From NCBI RefSeq assembly GCF_014502795.1, contig NZ_JACVHF010000001.1, forward strand, positions 186,001-250,000: a stretch of DNA of 64,000 nt. The letters are read 5' to 3'. The notes beneath the pieces were generated by a model. It was not told where the DNA came from. It saw only the letters and a list, made by a program, of their open reading frames with translations, and did not search any database. Positions 52,066-61,002 of this stretch are shown one piece after another. Position numbers and translations under genes: made by a program. Origin of the DNA: Heliobacterium chlorum. GTDB taxonomy: Bacteria; Bacillota; Desulfitobacteriia; Heliobacteriales; Heliobacteriaceae. Position 1 is the first letter of the stretch; each line of letters starts with the position of its first letter.

Positions 52066-52348
52066 GGGTCAATCGCAAAGTGCTTCTGATACAGGGCTTC
52101 CTTTTGGCGGCGGTAGCGGCGCCGGTGTATCTGTGCAGCCGGTTGCTTTCTTGGTGGTCCATGACGGAAATGTTCGTTTGTTGCCTGTCGATGGCAATGC
52201 CGTAGCAGAGCGACTGATCGATTTAGCCCCTCAGGTGATGGATAAGATTCGAGATCTGGTTGCCGATAGAGGCGAAATGTCGGAAGAGACAGGTGAATGT
52301 GACGAGGAGAAAGTAGAAGAAAAACTCCATGAGCGAAAAAGACACTGA
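51890..52348 (+). CDS. ytfJ: sporulation-associated protein YtfJ (GerW family)
   Basis: 152 residues. MNHPIEALMRTAMESLKEMVDVNTVVGDAV and GSLIIPVSRVACGFAVGGSEF are the conserved YtfJ sequence, followed by a Gly-rich stretch and VSVQPVAFLVVHDGNVRLLPVD. In Bacillus the orthologue is a forespore protein needed for normal germination. The C-terminal ~35 residues are highly charged and variable. The start lies within the current ytfI frame; an AAGGTGAAGG site precedes the ATG. The gene ends the plus-strand unit before a shared terminator. Confidence 0.93.
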   Translation: MNHPIEALMRTAMESLKEMVDVNTVVGDAVQAPDGSLIIPVSRVACGFAVGGSEFSESKGQSQSASDTGLPFGGGSGAGVSVQPVAFLVVHDGNVRLLPVDGNAVAERLIDLAPQVMDKIRDLVADRGEMSEETGECDEEKVEEKLHERKRH

Positions 52349-52418
52349 ACTCATATGTGTCTTTGAAATTGCCTGTTTTGTGATTTCTTATATGGAGTAA
52401 CCCATTCCCACATAAATG

Positions 52419-52448
52419 AGCCCCCTGAGGTTTTCTCAGGGGGCTTTT
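52419..52448. terminator. bidirectional terminator between ytfJ and the PBP gene
   Basis: AGCCCCCTGAG (52419-52429) pairs with CTCAGGGGGCT (52435-52445), followed by TTT. Confidence 0.85.
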
Positions 52449-52450
52449 GC

Positions 52451-54748
52451 TTACCCTTTTGGTCCAGTATCCGGATCCGGTGTGGTTGGTGGGTGGTTCG
52501 TCGTCTGTGCCTTTCCCGGCGTATCGGGTTCCTTGATGGACCGGATGTTCCCGTCTTGAGAGGGTGTCGTCACGACGGGAGGAACTTCTATCGTCGTCTC
52601 AGGTACCTTTTTGACCGGTTTATCTTTCGCCGATTTCTCTGAATCGACCAAAGGCGTCTGGCGATCAGGCTCATCACCGGTAGAGGGAGTGATGACTTCT
52701 GTAGCTCCTTCCGGATGAGCCGGTGACATCGACGGAGGTCCGGGCGACTCTCGATGTCTGGGCGACCAATCATAATTCTTCGGACCGATGAACTTAGCCG
52801 CCCGCGCCACCTCATAGTCCTCCGGTTGATGGAATGCTTCCACCGCTTCGTTTTGCAAGGCATCGTTCATGATCTCGCGGAACATCTGTGCCGGATAAGA
52901 ACCTCCGTAGATTTGTTTCAAATAGTGGCTGTTGTCTGTCTTGTCGTATCCCATCCAGACGGCACAGGTGTACTTCGGCGTATAGCCGACGAACCAGGCG
53001 TCTTTGTTCCCCCTCATGTTCTGAAATTCGGGGGTTGGCGGGAGTTCTGTTGTGCCGGTCTTGCCAGCGACAGGATGGCGCATCTGGGCACGGTAACCGG
53101 TTCCCGATTGAACCGTCGATACGAGCATCTGAGTCGTTCGATAGGCAGCGCTGCTGCTCATGACTTGACTGTTCTTGTATTCGATGGGGAGTTCCTTGCC
53201 TTGAGCGTCGATTACAAGTGTGACAGCATGGGGCTCCACGTAAGTACCCATGTTGGCCAAAGGTGTGTAAGCTCCAGCCATCTGCAAGGGGGAAACGCCT
53301 TGTGTCATTCCACCGAGAGCGAGGGAAAGGTAGCGATCTTGGTCGGTCAGCGGCAGGCCCACGTTTTTGGCAAACTGGATTCCTTTTTCCATCCCCATCA
53401 ACTTAAAAAGATAGACTGCCGGCACGTTTAAGGAATAGGCGACAGCCTCCCGGATGGTCACAGGCCCTCGGTAGCGATTATCATAGTTCCCCGGAGAGTA
53501 ACCATCGAAATCGATGGGGGCATCGACGAGAATATCGTCGGGCGTATAGCCTGCCTCCATAGCGGGTCCATAGACGACGATCGGTTTTAGCGCAGAACCA
53601 GGTTGGCGGCGAAGTTGTGTAGCCCGGTTGAAACTGCGCCTTCCATCGTAGTTGCGACCTCCGCCGAGCCCTTTAATCTCGCCGGTCTTATGGTCGATGA
53701 TGGCCACACTAGCCTGGACGGGCTGGTCAGAGGGTCCCGGCGGGTAATTGGAATCGTCGTTCATGACATCTTCAATGCGCTGTTGGATCTTCCGATCGAG
53801 AGAGGTGTAAATCTTCAAGCCGCCTCGAAAGACCTGATCTTCGCTGTAGCCGTGGTTTGAGAGCTCATTGATGACGTAGTCCACAAAAGCGCCGTAAGGG
53901 TATCGGCCTTGTGTAACGCCGTGAATCTGATGGGGAAGGGACTCTTTCTTCGCCTCTTCCGCTTGGGCTGTCGATATCATATTGTTTTTGCTCATGATAC
54001 TTAAGATAAGATTGCGTCGTTCCAACACGGCCTCAGGATTCGTGATCGGCGAATAGTATCCAGGCCGTCGAGGAATAGAGGCGATCATGGCGGCCTCGGC
54101 CAGATTGAGCATGGATGCGTCTTTACCAAAATAGGTCTGGGCAGCTGCTTGTACGCCATAGGCGCTGTGACCGAAATAGATGCGGTTGAGATACAGCTCC
54201 AATATCTGATGTTTACTAAAGCGCGATTCCAACCGGTAGGCCAAAAAAGCTTCCTGGATTTTACGTTTTATTGTTTTTTCCGTGGACAAGAAGGTGTTCT
54301 TGACGAGCTGTTGAGTGATCGTGCTCGCCCCTTGGGAGTAGCGCCCGTCTTGGAAGTTGGTCACCAGGGCTCGCAAAATAGCGCGAAAGTCCACCCCTTG
54401 GTGATCGTAAAATCGTAGGTCTTCCGCCGCCAGCATGGCATTTTGCATCACTAGAGGTATGGAATCGAGGGATATGGGGATACGGTTTTGTTCTCCATGG
54501 AGTACCGTAATGAGCTCACCGTCTTTGTCGTAGACGAAGGAAGTCGCTTCGAGAGAGCCCAGTGTTTCGGCATTCAATTCTGGACAGTCGTTTAAGAAAT
54601 AGGTAAGAGTTCCGATGCCGGCGAGTAAAATGAAAAAAGTGATAACAGTGACGACTTGGATCCAACGCCGAAGGCTGGAAGGCTTTCCTTTGTCATGGGA
54701 AGGAGAATCGCGGTTCGGGCCTTGTTTTCGCTCAGGTGTATGGAACAT
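52451..54748 (-). CDS. class A penicillin-binding protein (PBP1A-type)
   Basis: 765 residues from ATG 54748 (GGAGGT 9 bases upstream; the frame opens 16 codons earlier). One membrane helix (VVTVITFFILLAGIGTLTYFL), then glycosyltransferase family 51 (AAEDLRFYDHQGVDFRAI, RYSQGASTITQQLVKN, LELYLNRIYFG) and the transpeptidase with RQPGSALKPIVVY (SxxK), YSLNVPA (SxN) and VAGKTGTT. The C-terminal ~130 residues are a Pro/Thr/Asp-rich tail, a common extracellular extension. It polymerises and cross-links peptidoglycan, and is transcribed divergently from spmA. Confidence 0.95.
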   Translation of the reverse strand: MFHTPERKQGPNRDSPSHDKGKPSSLRRWIQVVTVITFFILLAGIGTLTYFLNDCPELNAETLGSLEATSFVYDKDGELITVLHGEQNRIPISLDSIPLVMQNAMLAAEDLRFYDHQGVDFRAILRALVTNFQDGRYSQGASTITQQLVKNTFLSTEKTIKRKIQEAFLAYRLESRFSKHQILELYLNRIYFGHSAYGVQAAAQTYFGKDASMLNLAEAAMIASIPRRPGYYSPITNPEAVLERRNLILSIMSKNNMISTAQAEEAKKESLPHQIHGVTQGRYPYGAFVDYVINELSNHGYSEDQVFRGGLKIYTSLDRKIQQRIEDVMNDDSNYPPGPSDQPVQASVAIIDHKTGEIKGLGGGRNYDGRRSFNRATQLRRQPGSALKPIVVYGPAMEAGYTPDDILVDAPIDFDGYSPGNYDNRYRGPVTIREAVAYSLNVPAVYLFKLMGMEKGIQFAKNVGLPLTDQDRYLSLALGGMTQGVSPLQMAGAYTPLANMGTYVEPHAVTLVIDAQGKELPIEYKNSQVMSSSAAYRTTQMLVSTVQSGTGYRAQMRHPVAGKTGTTELPPTPEFQNMRGNKDAWFVGYTPKYTCAVWMGYDKTDNSHYLKQIYGGSYPAQMFREIMNDALQNEAVEAFHQPEDYEVARAAKFIGPKNYDWSPRHRESPGPPSMSPAHPEGATEVITPSTGDEPDRQTPLVDSEKSAKDKPVKKVPETTIEVPPVVTTPSQDGNIRSIKEPDTPGKAQTTNHPPTTPDPDTGPKG

Positions 54749-54922
54749 TCTATGTGTACCTCCACGGCATGATGTACCTCGAGGATTTTCCCCCATATAG
54801 TGTACTTATTCTCAGTGAATATTCATTTTCCTGCCAATTATTAACATTTTTTCCTGAGCGTGATTTGGTCTAGCCTATCTTTTCCCCCTCATAAGTTGTA
54901 CCGTTTAGGGGGGGATTCGTCG

Positions 54923-55510
54923 ATGAATGTGATTTGGCTTTTCTTCTTGCTGGGAGGTATCGGTATCGCGGCGTCCCATGGAGATATACAGAAAGTAACC
55001 GACGGCGCTCTCAAAGGAGCAGAAATGGCTGTCGAAGTTGCCCTCGGTCTCATCGGGGCCATGTCCCTGTGGCTGGGTATCATGCGCATCGCTCAGGAAG
55101 CTGGGCTGATTCGTGTCGTCGCCCGCCTGGCCCGACCTTTTATGGAGCGGCTTTTTCCTTCCATTCCGGCGAATCACCCGGCCTTGGGACACATTTTGAT
55201 GAACTTAAGCGCCAATGTTTTAGGTCTCGGCAGTGCGGCTACCCCCTTTGGGATGAAAGCGATGCAGGCGATGCAGGAGTTGAATCGTAACCGTCCGGAA
55301 GCCTCAGCGGCGATGTGCACTTTTTTGGCGATGAACACCTCCTGCATCACCATCGTTCCGGCCACGATCATCAGCGTCCGGGTGGCTGCTAACTCGGGCA
55401 ATCCAACGGAGATCGTCGTACCGACGATTTTGGCAACCACCGTGGGCATGTCAGTGGCTGTGACTGCCGATTGGCTGTTGCGGACCTATTTTCAACGACG
55501 GAGGGGTTGA
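54923..55510 (+). CDS. spmA: spore maturation protein A
   Basis: 195 residues, polytopic. GALKGAEMAVEVALGLIGAMSLWLGIMRIAQEAGL and NLSANVLGLGSAATPFGMKAM are characteristic SpmA segments (nucleoside-recognition/Gate domain). Required with SpmB for spore core dehydration in Bacillus. The ATG at 54923 follows GGGGGGA. spmB starts 2 bases after its stop. Confidence 0.95.
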   Translation: MNVIWLFFLLGGIGIAASHGDIQKVTDGALKGAEMAVEVALGLIGAMSLWLGIMRIAQEAGLIRVVARLARPFMERLFPSIPANHPALGHILMNLSANVLGLGSAATPFGMKAMQAMQELNRNRPEASAAMCTFLAMNTSCITIVPATIISVRVAANSGNPTEIVVPTILATTVGMSVAVTADWLLRTYFQRRRG

Positions 55511-55512
55511 CG

Positions 55513-56043
55513 ATGTCAATCTTCAATACATTGTCCCAGTGGACTGTTCCCATGCTCTTTGCCGTCATCTTGATCGCTGGTGCGGTGAGAAAAGTAAAAG
55601 TCTACGACGCCTTTGTCGCTGGAGCGGAGGAAGGCTTCACGATCGCTGTCAAGCTGATTCCCTACCTGGTGGCGATGCTGGTGGCGATCGGCATTTTCCG
55701 GGAAACAGGCGCTATGGACATGGTCATGAACGCCATCAGCCCGCTCACCAACTTTTTAGGCATACCTGGGGAAATCTTACCGCTTGCGGTAATGCGCCCC
55801 TTGTCCGGCAGCGGTGCTTTAGGGGTGGCCACCGAACTCATTCAAACGCATGGACCGGATTCTTTTGTAGGTCGTCTGGCGTCCATCATGCAAGGGACGA
55901 CAGATACGACCTTTTTTGTGTTGACGATCTATTTTGGAGCCGTCGGTGTGCGCCAGTACCGGTACAGCCTGTTTACTGGGTTGTTAGCCGACGTGACAAG
56001 TTTTCTTGCATCTGTCTATTTTTGCAGACTTTTTTTCGGCTGA
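55513..56043 (+). CDS. spmB: spore maturation protein B
   Basis: 176 residues, polytopic. VYDAFVAGAEEGFTIAVKLIPYLVAMLVAIGIFRETGAM and MRPLSGSGALGV, with SIMQGTTDTTFFVLTIYFGAVGVRQ, are the SpmB signature. GGAGGGG lies 6 bases before the ATG at 55513. The pair forms the spmAB operon, strong evidence for a spore-forming host. Confidence 0.95.
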   Translation: MSIFNTLSQWTVPMLFAVILIAGAVRKVKVYDAFVAGAEEGFTIAVKLIPYLVAMLVAIGIFRETGAMDMVMNAISPLTNFLGIPGEILPLAVMRPLSGSGALGVATELIQTHGPDSFVGRLASIMQGTTDTTFFVLTIYFGAVGVRQYRYSLFTGLLADVTSFLASVYFCRLFFG

Positions 56044-56160
56044 TTTTAATAAAGTGTCAAAAAGTGCTTTTCCTCACAACAGGATTGTGGTATCATACGT
56101 CTCAAGAGAGTTGACTGTCAATTCTGAAAAAAACCATTTTTTGAAAAAGGGGTGCAGTAA

Positions 56161-56412
56161 ATGATGGCTACGTCCCCTGCGTTTCAGACAGGTGATCGCG
56201 TGATGACCTACAATGCGAAGTCGGGGACCGTCTCCGATGTTATTTTCGAGGATGACGGCAGCAAGATTTTGTTGATCAAGATTGACAATATGCCTGGTGA
56301 GTATGCTTACGATATGATGGAAGTCATTCCGGCTGACGGTGGTGCCAAATACAAAGCGTACAAGACGGATCCTCTGAGCGACATTAAGATGAAAAAACGC
56401 TACTACGCCTAA
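56161..56412 (+). CDS. uncharacterised 83-residue protein
   Basis: AAAGGGG precedes the start; the first two codons are both ATG. The product (FQTGDRVMTYNAKSGTVSDVIFEDDGSKILLIKID...) has alternating hydrophobic strands, suggesting a small beta-barrel of SH3 or KOW style, and a basic tail ending KKRYYA. It lies 117 bases after spmB with a possible extended minus-10 (TGGTATCAT) near 56090-56096 and its own terminator, so it is monocistronic. I do not recognise the family. Confidence 0.7.
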   Translation: MMATSPAFQTGDRVMTYNAKSGTVSDVIFEDDGSKILLIKIDNMPGEYAYDMMEVIPADGGAKYKAYKTDPLSDIKMKKRYYA

Positions 56413-56485
56413 ATCTCATAGACTGTATACGTTCTTTATCAATTAGGGTCACATCTATGCCGGATTGTATTCAATATACATTCGC

Positions 56486-56522
56486 GGACCTGTCGTGCAG
56501 ATGACGCCGGCAGGTCCTTTTG
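56486..56522 (+). terminator. terminator of the 83-residue gene
   Basis: GGACCTG (56486-56492) pairs with CAGGTCC (56511-56517), then TTTTG. Confidence 0.75.
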
Positions 56523-56588
56523 TTTGCGGATCGAGGTAATCATGGTATAGTGAGATTGGAAAGGAAAAACTATTGCGGCAGAGATTCA

Positions 56589-57548
56589 TTGAAAGAGGTG
56601 TTATCGACTACGACCGCAGAACGATTGCAAAAAGTGTTAGCTGCTCACGGCTTAGCTTCCCGGCGGGAAGCGGAGGATTGGATCCGGGCAGGCCGGGTCC
56701 AAGTCAATGGTGCTGTCGTTACGGAGTTGGGCCTTCGTGTAGAAGAGGGCAAAGATATGATACAAGTGGACGGCAAGCCCCTGACCGTCCGGGAGCGGCA
56801 CCAATATTTTCTCTTATATAAACCAAGGGGTTTCGTGACGACCCGGAAAGATCCCGAGGGCCGGCCGACGGTCATCGACTTGGTAAAAGATATCCCTACC
56901 CGCATTTATCCAGTGGGACGGCTGGATCAGGATACAGAGGGACTGCTCTTATTGACGAACGACGGAGAGTTGGCTTATCGGTTGACCCATCCGAAGTACG
57001 GTGTGGAAAAGACTTATCATGCCCGGATGCGGGGGAACGTTCCCGATCCGGTGATCAAAGCCTTCGCCGAAGGGGTTATGTTAGAAGATGGCTTGACGGC
57101 TCCAGCGAAGGTAAAGGTGCTCGAGCGGGAGGGCGGCGCCACCCGGATCGAGCTGACTATCCATGAAGGACGGAACCGGCAAGTCCGGCGCATGGGAGAT
57201 GCCGTCGGTTATCCCGTCGTTCATTTGACTCGCGTTTCTTTCGGTCCCTTGACCATCAGCGGGCTAAAGCCCGGTGCGTACCGCCCGTTGAAGCCGCAAG
57301 AAGTGCGGGCTTTGCAAGCGGCAGCCGGAATCACGAAGGGGAACAAAAAACAAGCAGATATCAAAGGAAAAGAAGCGATAAAAGCGCCGGGAAAAACGGG
57401 TGAAAAAAATAAGCTAGCCAAACCTGCCGGGCCTGGGAAGGGCCTCACTTCCGTTCCCGGCAGGAAAACGGACGGAGGGTTTGGGAGTGACAAGACCGGT
57501 TTTGGAAAAAGGCCTCATTCAGGTGTACACAGGCAACGCAAAGGGTAA
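56589..57548 (+). CDS. rluB: 16S/23S rRNA pseudouridine synthase (RluB/RsuA family)
   Basis: 319 residues. S4 RNA-binding domain at the N-terminus (RLQKVLAAHGLASRREAEDWIRAGRVQVNG), then the RsuA/RluB catalytic domain with YPVGRLDQDTEGLLLLTNDG (catalytic Asp in GRLD), THPKYGVEKTYHARM and IHEGRNRQVRRMGDAVGYPV. The C-terminal ~75 residues form a Lys/Gly/Pro-rich basic tail, longer than usual. The start is uncertain: TTG 56589 or GTG 56598, neither with an ideal site. The end overlaps cobO by 62 bases. Confidence 0.9.
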   Translation: MKEVLSTTTAERLQKVLAAHGLASRREAEDWIRAGRVQVNGAVVTELGLRVEEGKDMIQVDGKPLTVRERHQYFLLYKPRGFVTTRKDPEGRPTVIDLVKDIPTRIYPVGRLDQDTEGLLLLTNDGELAYRLTHPKYGVEKTYHARMRGNVPDPVIKAFAEGVMLEDGLTAPAKVKVLEREGGATRIELTIHEGRNRQVRRMGDAVGYPVVHLTRVSFGPLTISGLKPGAYRPLKPQEVRALQAAAGITKGNKKQADIKGKEAIKAPGKTGEKNKLAKPAGPGKGLTSVPGRKTDGGFGSDKTGFGKRPHSGVHRQRKG

Positions 57549-58083
57549 AACGACAGCTTCCCTCGGCTTGGCCTTACGGGCTATCGGACACGGCTTTAAG
57601 GTGTTTATCGTTCAATTTATGAAGGGCAGTTCCTATTACGGTGAACTGGCTACGATCCAGCGTCTGTATCCCGATATCCAGCTCGCCCAGTACGGGCGCA
57701 ATTGCACCCATGATCCCCTCATCCGCCAAGGCGAAATGCAGTGTGTCGGTTGCGGTCATTGCTTTGTGCGCAAAGGGGCGGCCACCGAACAAGACAAAAA
57801 GATGGCAGCCATGGCCCTCGAAAAATCGCGGCAAGTCATCACGAGCGGTGACTATGATCTGGTCATCCTTGACGAACTGTCGAATGCGCTTTACTTCGAA
57901 CTGGTGACGATCGAGCAAGCATTGGAACTGCTCGATCTCAAACCGGAAAAGGTAGAGTTGATCGTCACCGGCCGCAACGTGCCGCCGGAAATCGTAGAAC
58001 GGGCCCACTTGGTCACCGAAATGAAGGAAATTAAGCACCCCTACCAAATCGGTGTCGCCAGCCGGAGAGGCATTGAATACTGA
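57487..58083 (+). CDS. cobO: cob(I)alamin adenosyltransferase, CobA/CobO/BtuR type with Cys cluster
   Basis: 198 residues from GTG with GGAGG 7 bases upstream. P-loop QVYTGNAKGKTTASLGLALRA; FKVFIVQFMKG and YDLVILDELSNAL are the other family motifs. The enzyme adenosylates corrinoids to make coenzyme B12. Unlike the enteric enzyme it carries Cys at RNCTH and a CVGCGHCF block (about residues 72 and 81-87), which looks like a metal or cluster site. Start overlaps the pseudouridine synthase gene and end overlaps cobT, so the genes are tightly packed. Confidence 0.9.
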   Translation: MTRPVLEKGLIQVYTGNAKGKTTASLGLALRAIGHGFKVFIVQFMKGSSYYGELATIQRLYPDIQLAQYGRNCTHDPLIRQGEMQCVGCGHCFVRKGAATEQDKKMAAMALEKSRQVITSGDYDLVILDELSNALYFELVTIEQALELLDLKPEKVELIVTGRNVPPEIVERAHLVTEMKEIKHPYQIGVASRRGIEY

Positions 58084-59152
58084 TCCCATCGGTCCTCTGG
58101 ACCAAAAGGCCATGGAGGCGGCCCGGCAGCGCTGGGACGGCTTAATTAAGCCGTCCAAAGGGCTGGGTTCTTTAGAGAGTTTTGTGGTCCACTTGGCGGG
58201 GATAACGGGCCAGGAAGTTCCTTGCTTAAATCGCCGCCGGGTGTTGATCATGGTAGCGGAGCACGGCGTTGCCGAAGAAGGGGTCAGTGCCTATCCCGAA
58301 GGGATGACCCGGTCCATCGTGGAAGCCTTTTTACACGGTCAGTCTGGTACAGCCGTCTTGGGACGGGAAACATCCACCGAAGTTTATTTAATCGATGTGG
58401 GCCTGAAGGAAAACTGTCATCGCGATTGCTACGCGGCCGGTGCGTCTGTTCCCGGTTACCAACTGGGAAAAGCGGCGGCCCAATGGATCTCGTTGAAGAT
58501 CTCGGCGGGGACGAAGAATTTTCTCAAAGACAGGGCCATGAAGCGGGAAGAGGTCCTTCTCGCCCTGCAAACAGGGGCGAACCTAGTGAATCAGGCGGCA
58601 GAAGAAGGGGTCCAAGCCTTAGCGCTGGGAGAAATCGGTATCGGCAACACGACCTCCTGCAGCGCCATCACGGCGGCTTTGTTGCAATTGCCTCCCGAAG
58701 AGGTAGTCGGGCGCGGTTCCGGCGTCTCCGACAACGCCATGGAGCGAAAAAGGCGTGTCGTCGCGCAGGCCTTGTGTCAGCACAATCCCCCGGCCGGTGA
58801 TGCGGTGGAAGTCCTGTCGATGGTGGGAGGATTAGAGATCGCCGCCCTGACCGGTGCGATTTTAGAAGCGGCTCGCCTGCGTCTTCCAGCCATATTAGAC
58901 GGTTTTGTCACTTGTACGGCCGCTTTGTGCGCCTTTTTTCTCGATCCCGGCATTCGTGATTACCTGTTGCTCAGCCACCGTTCGAAAGAAACGGGCCAGC
59001 AGAAGATCGTCGACTTTCTGCAGCTTCAGCCGCTCCTCGCCTTTGATCTACAGTATGGAGAAGGGGTGGGTGCGGTACTGGCCCTTCACCAGGCTTATCT
59101 GGCTACCTGTGTGCTACGCGATATGGGGAAATGGCCGCAAAAAAAGGAATAA
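58052..59152 (+). CDS. cobT: nicotinate-nucleotide--dimethylbenzimidazole phosphoribosyltransferase
   Basis: 366 residues from GTG, overlapping cobO by 32 bases. DGLIKPSKGLGSLE, VAEHGVAEEGVSAYP, GEIGIGNTTSCSAITAAL, GRGSGVSDNAMERK and, near the end, LQYGEGVGAVLALH with the catalytic Glu define CobT. It activates the lower-ligand base for cobalamin nucleotide-loop assembly. With cobO it makes a two-gene cobalamin unit; no cobalamin riboswitch is seen upstream because the coding genes abut. Confidence 0.94.
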   Translation: MSPAGEALNTDPIGPLDQKAMEAARQRWDGLIKPSKGLGSLESFVVHLAGITGQEVPCLNRRRVLIMVAEHGVAEEGVSAYPEGMTRSIVEAFLHGQSGTAVLGRETSTEVYLIDVGLKENCHRDCYAAGASVPGYQLGKAAAQWISLKISAGTKNFLKDRAMKREEVLLALQTGANLVNQAAEEGVQALALGEIGIGNTTSCSAITAALLQLPPEEVVGRGSGVSDNAMERKRRVVAQALCQHNPPAGDAVEVLSMVGGLEIAALTGAILEAARLRLPAILDGFVTCTAALCAFFLDPGIRDYLLLSHRSKETGQQKIVDFLQLQPLLAFDLQYGEGVGAVLALHQAYLATCVLRDMGKWPQKKE

Positions 59153-59209
59153 TGATCCTTCGCCTCGAATAATGTAGAAAATCCTGCTTGGAGGTTGGAG
59201 GAGACAACG

Positions 59210-59674
59210 TTGGGGAACGGACTTATGGGAGACGATTGGAGGCGCTCGGCCATCCGGGCTCGAGTCCGTCTCGATTTTCGCACTCCCTTTCGAAAAAATA
59301 GACTTTTTTTTGGTTCACCGGATCTGGAGAAACAGGCTGAAGAAATTCGTGATCAGTATGTAGCCCTGCTTCGCAATGTGCCCATTCAAGGGATCCAGGT
59401 GGAAGATATCGATTTAGGTGCCGATGTATACGTGTTACTGGATGAGGAGACAGGCCGGGAAGTGGCCTTTGCACCGGTGATTTTAACGGTTGGTGCGGAC
59501 AGCCTTGAAGATTTAACGCGCTTTTCCATGCGTGAAGAATTTCGGAAAGTGGAAATACTGGAACCGGACCAACTCTTTTTGCATCCTTTTGAAGTGGAAC
59601 GGTTTATTTATCGAATCAATGAGGAACAGCGTCGCATTCAACAGCAGTTGGAACGGCGTATGACGGCACGGTAA
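59210..59674 (+). CDS. uncharacterised 154-residue protein
   Basis: TTG 59210 is preceded by GGAGGAG at 6 bases. The product is soluble and charged: an N-terminal basic patch (RRSAIRARVRLDFRTPFRKNR), a middle with EDIDLGADVYVLLDEETGREVAFAPVILTVGADSLEDL and a helical, basic C-terminus (INEEQRRIQQQLERRM). No motif I can assign. It lies 57 bases after cobT and 26 before the flavoprotein gene, likely in one transcript. Confidence 0.7.
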   Translation: MGNGLMGDDWRRSAIRARVRLDFRTPFRKNRLFFGSPDLEKQAEEIRDQYVALLRNVPIQGIQVEDIDLGADVYVLLDEETGREVAFAPVILTVGADSLEDLTRFSMREEFRKVEILEPDQLFLHPFEVERFIYRINEEQRRIQQQLERRMTAR

Positions 59675-59700
59675 TAACGAACATCCCTGGTAATTGGAGT

Positions 59701-61002
59701 GTGACGATCCTGGACAAGTCGCGGATCATTGTTGTTGGGGGAGGGGCTGCCGGGTTGACGGCAGCCATCATGGGGGCCAGAGCCGGGGCTCCCGTTTTGC
59801 TTTTGGAGAAAAAAGATCAGCTTGGCAAAAAGCTGATGATTACCGGCAAGGGACGCTGCAATGTGACGAACGCCGCCAACGACGTGGAAGAGATCATCGC
59901 CAACCTTCCCGGTAACGGCCGATTCCTCTATGGTGCCTTGCGGGCATTTGACCATCGGCAGACGATGCGTTTCTTTGAAGAAGAACTGAGGCTGCCGCTA
60001 AAGGTGGAGCGAGGCAACCGGGTCTTTCCCGAAAGTGACCGGGCCGCCGATGTGGTCGACGCCATGGCCCGGGAGATGAAGCGGCTTAAAGTGGACGTGC
60101 AGACCGGTGTCTCTGTCACTGCTGTCGAGTTGGATGAAGACGGTCGTGTAGCAGGGGTACGGACGAGACAGGGAACCAAGATTCCTGGCCGGGCCGTCAT
60201 CATCGCCACAGGGGGAAGCACCTACCCTGGGACGGGGAGTACCGGTGATGGCTACCGGATGGCCGCTGATTTGGGCCTCCATGTGACGACACTTCGCCCT
60301 TCTTTGGTTCCCTTGATCGCCCAGGAAGACTGGGTAAAAGAGCTGCAAGGGCTGGCGCTCAAAAATGTCCGCGTGACCTTGTGGGATCCCAAGGGGAAGA
60401 AGCTCGGCGAAGAGTTTGGGGAAATGCTGTTCACCCACTTTGGCCTTTCGGGCCCTATCGTGTTAAGCTTGAGCAAAAAAGCGACCAATTACTGGGAAAA
60501 GCGCGGCAAAGAGCGAGAGCCCCTGACCGTAAAAATCAACTTGAAGCCTGCATTGACGCCGGAACAGTTGGACGCCCGGATTCAGCGGGATTTTCAGGAG
60601 TACCTGCGGAAGCAGTATAAAAACGCCTTGGGAGACTTGCTGCCGAAATCGTTGATCCCGGTGGTGATCCGGCTTTCCAAAATCGATGAGGATAAGTTCG
60701 TCCACCAGATCACCCGCCAGGAACGGCATCAACTGCTGGAGACGCTGACAGGGATGACGGTTACCGTCATCGGTCACCGTCCCATGAGCGAGGCCATCGT
60801 GACGGCCGGCGGTGTCGACATCAAGGAGATTGACCCGAAGACGATGGCAAGCAAAGGGGTACCCGGTCTCTTTTTCGCCGGTGAAGTGGTCGATGTAGAC
60901 GGCTATACAGGAGGATTCAATTTACAAGCGGCTTGGTCCATGGGTTATGTGGCTGGGCGGGCTGCTGCCAAACTTGTCAATACGCCGGCAGGAGGGGTAT
61001 AA
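59701..61002 (+). CDS. NAD(P)/FAD-dependent oxidoreductase (BaiN/HI0933 family)
   Basis: 433 residues from GTG. RIIVVGGGAAGLTAAIMGARAGAPVLLLEK is the FAD fold; KLMITGKGRCNVTN, RVFPESDRAADVVDAM, ATGGSTYPGTGSTGDGY, FTHFGLSGPIVLSLS and PGLFFAGEVVDVDGYTGGFNLQAAWSMGYVAG are hallmarks of the family. Members include the bile-acid enzyme BaiN and flavoproteins of unknown substrate. The stop TAA shares its last base with the ATG of the HutP gene. Confidence 0.93.
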   Translation: MTILDKSRIIVVGGGAAGLTAAIMGARAGAPVLLLEKKDQLGKKLMITGKGRCNVTNAANDVEEIIANLPGNGRFLYGALRAFDHRQTMRFFEEELRLPLKVERGNRVFPESDRAADVVDAMAREMKRLKVDVQTGVSVTAVELDEDGRVAGVRTRQGTKIPGRAVIIATGGSTYPGTGSTGDGYRMAADLGLHVTTLRPSLVPLIAQEDWVKELQGLALKNVRVTLWDPKGKKLGEEFGEMLFTHFGLSGPIVLSLSKKATNYWEKRGKEREPLTVKINLKPALTPEQLDARIQRDFQEYLRKQYKNALGDLLPKSLIPVVIRLSKIDEDKFVHQITRQERHQLLETLTGMTVTVIGHRPMSEAIVTAGGVDIKEIDPKTMASKGVPGLFFAGEVVDVDGYTGGFNLQAAWSMGYVAGRAAAKLVNTPAGGV

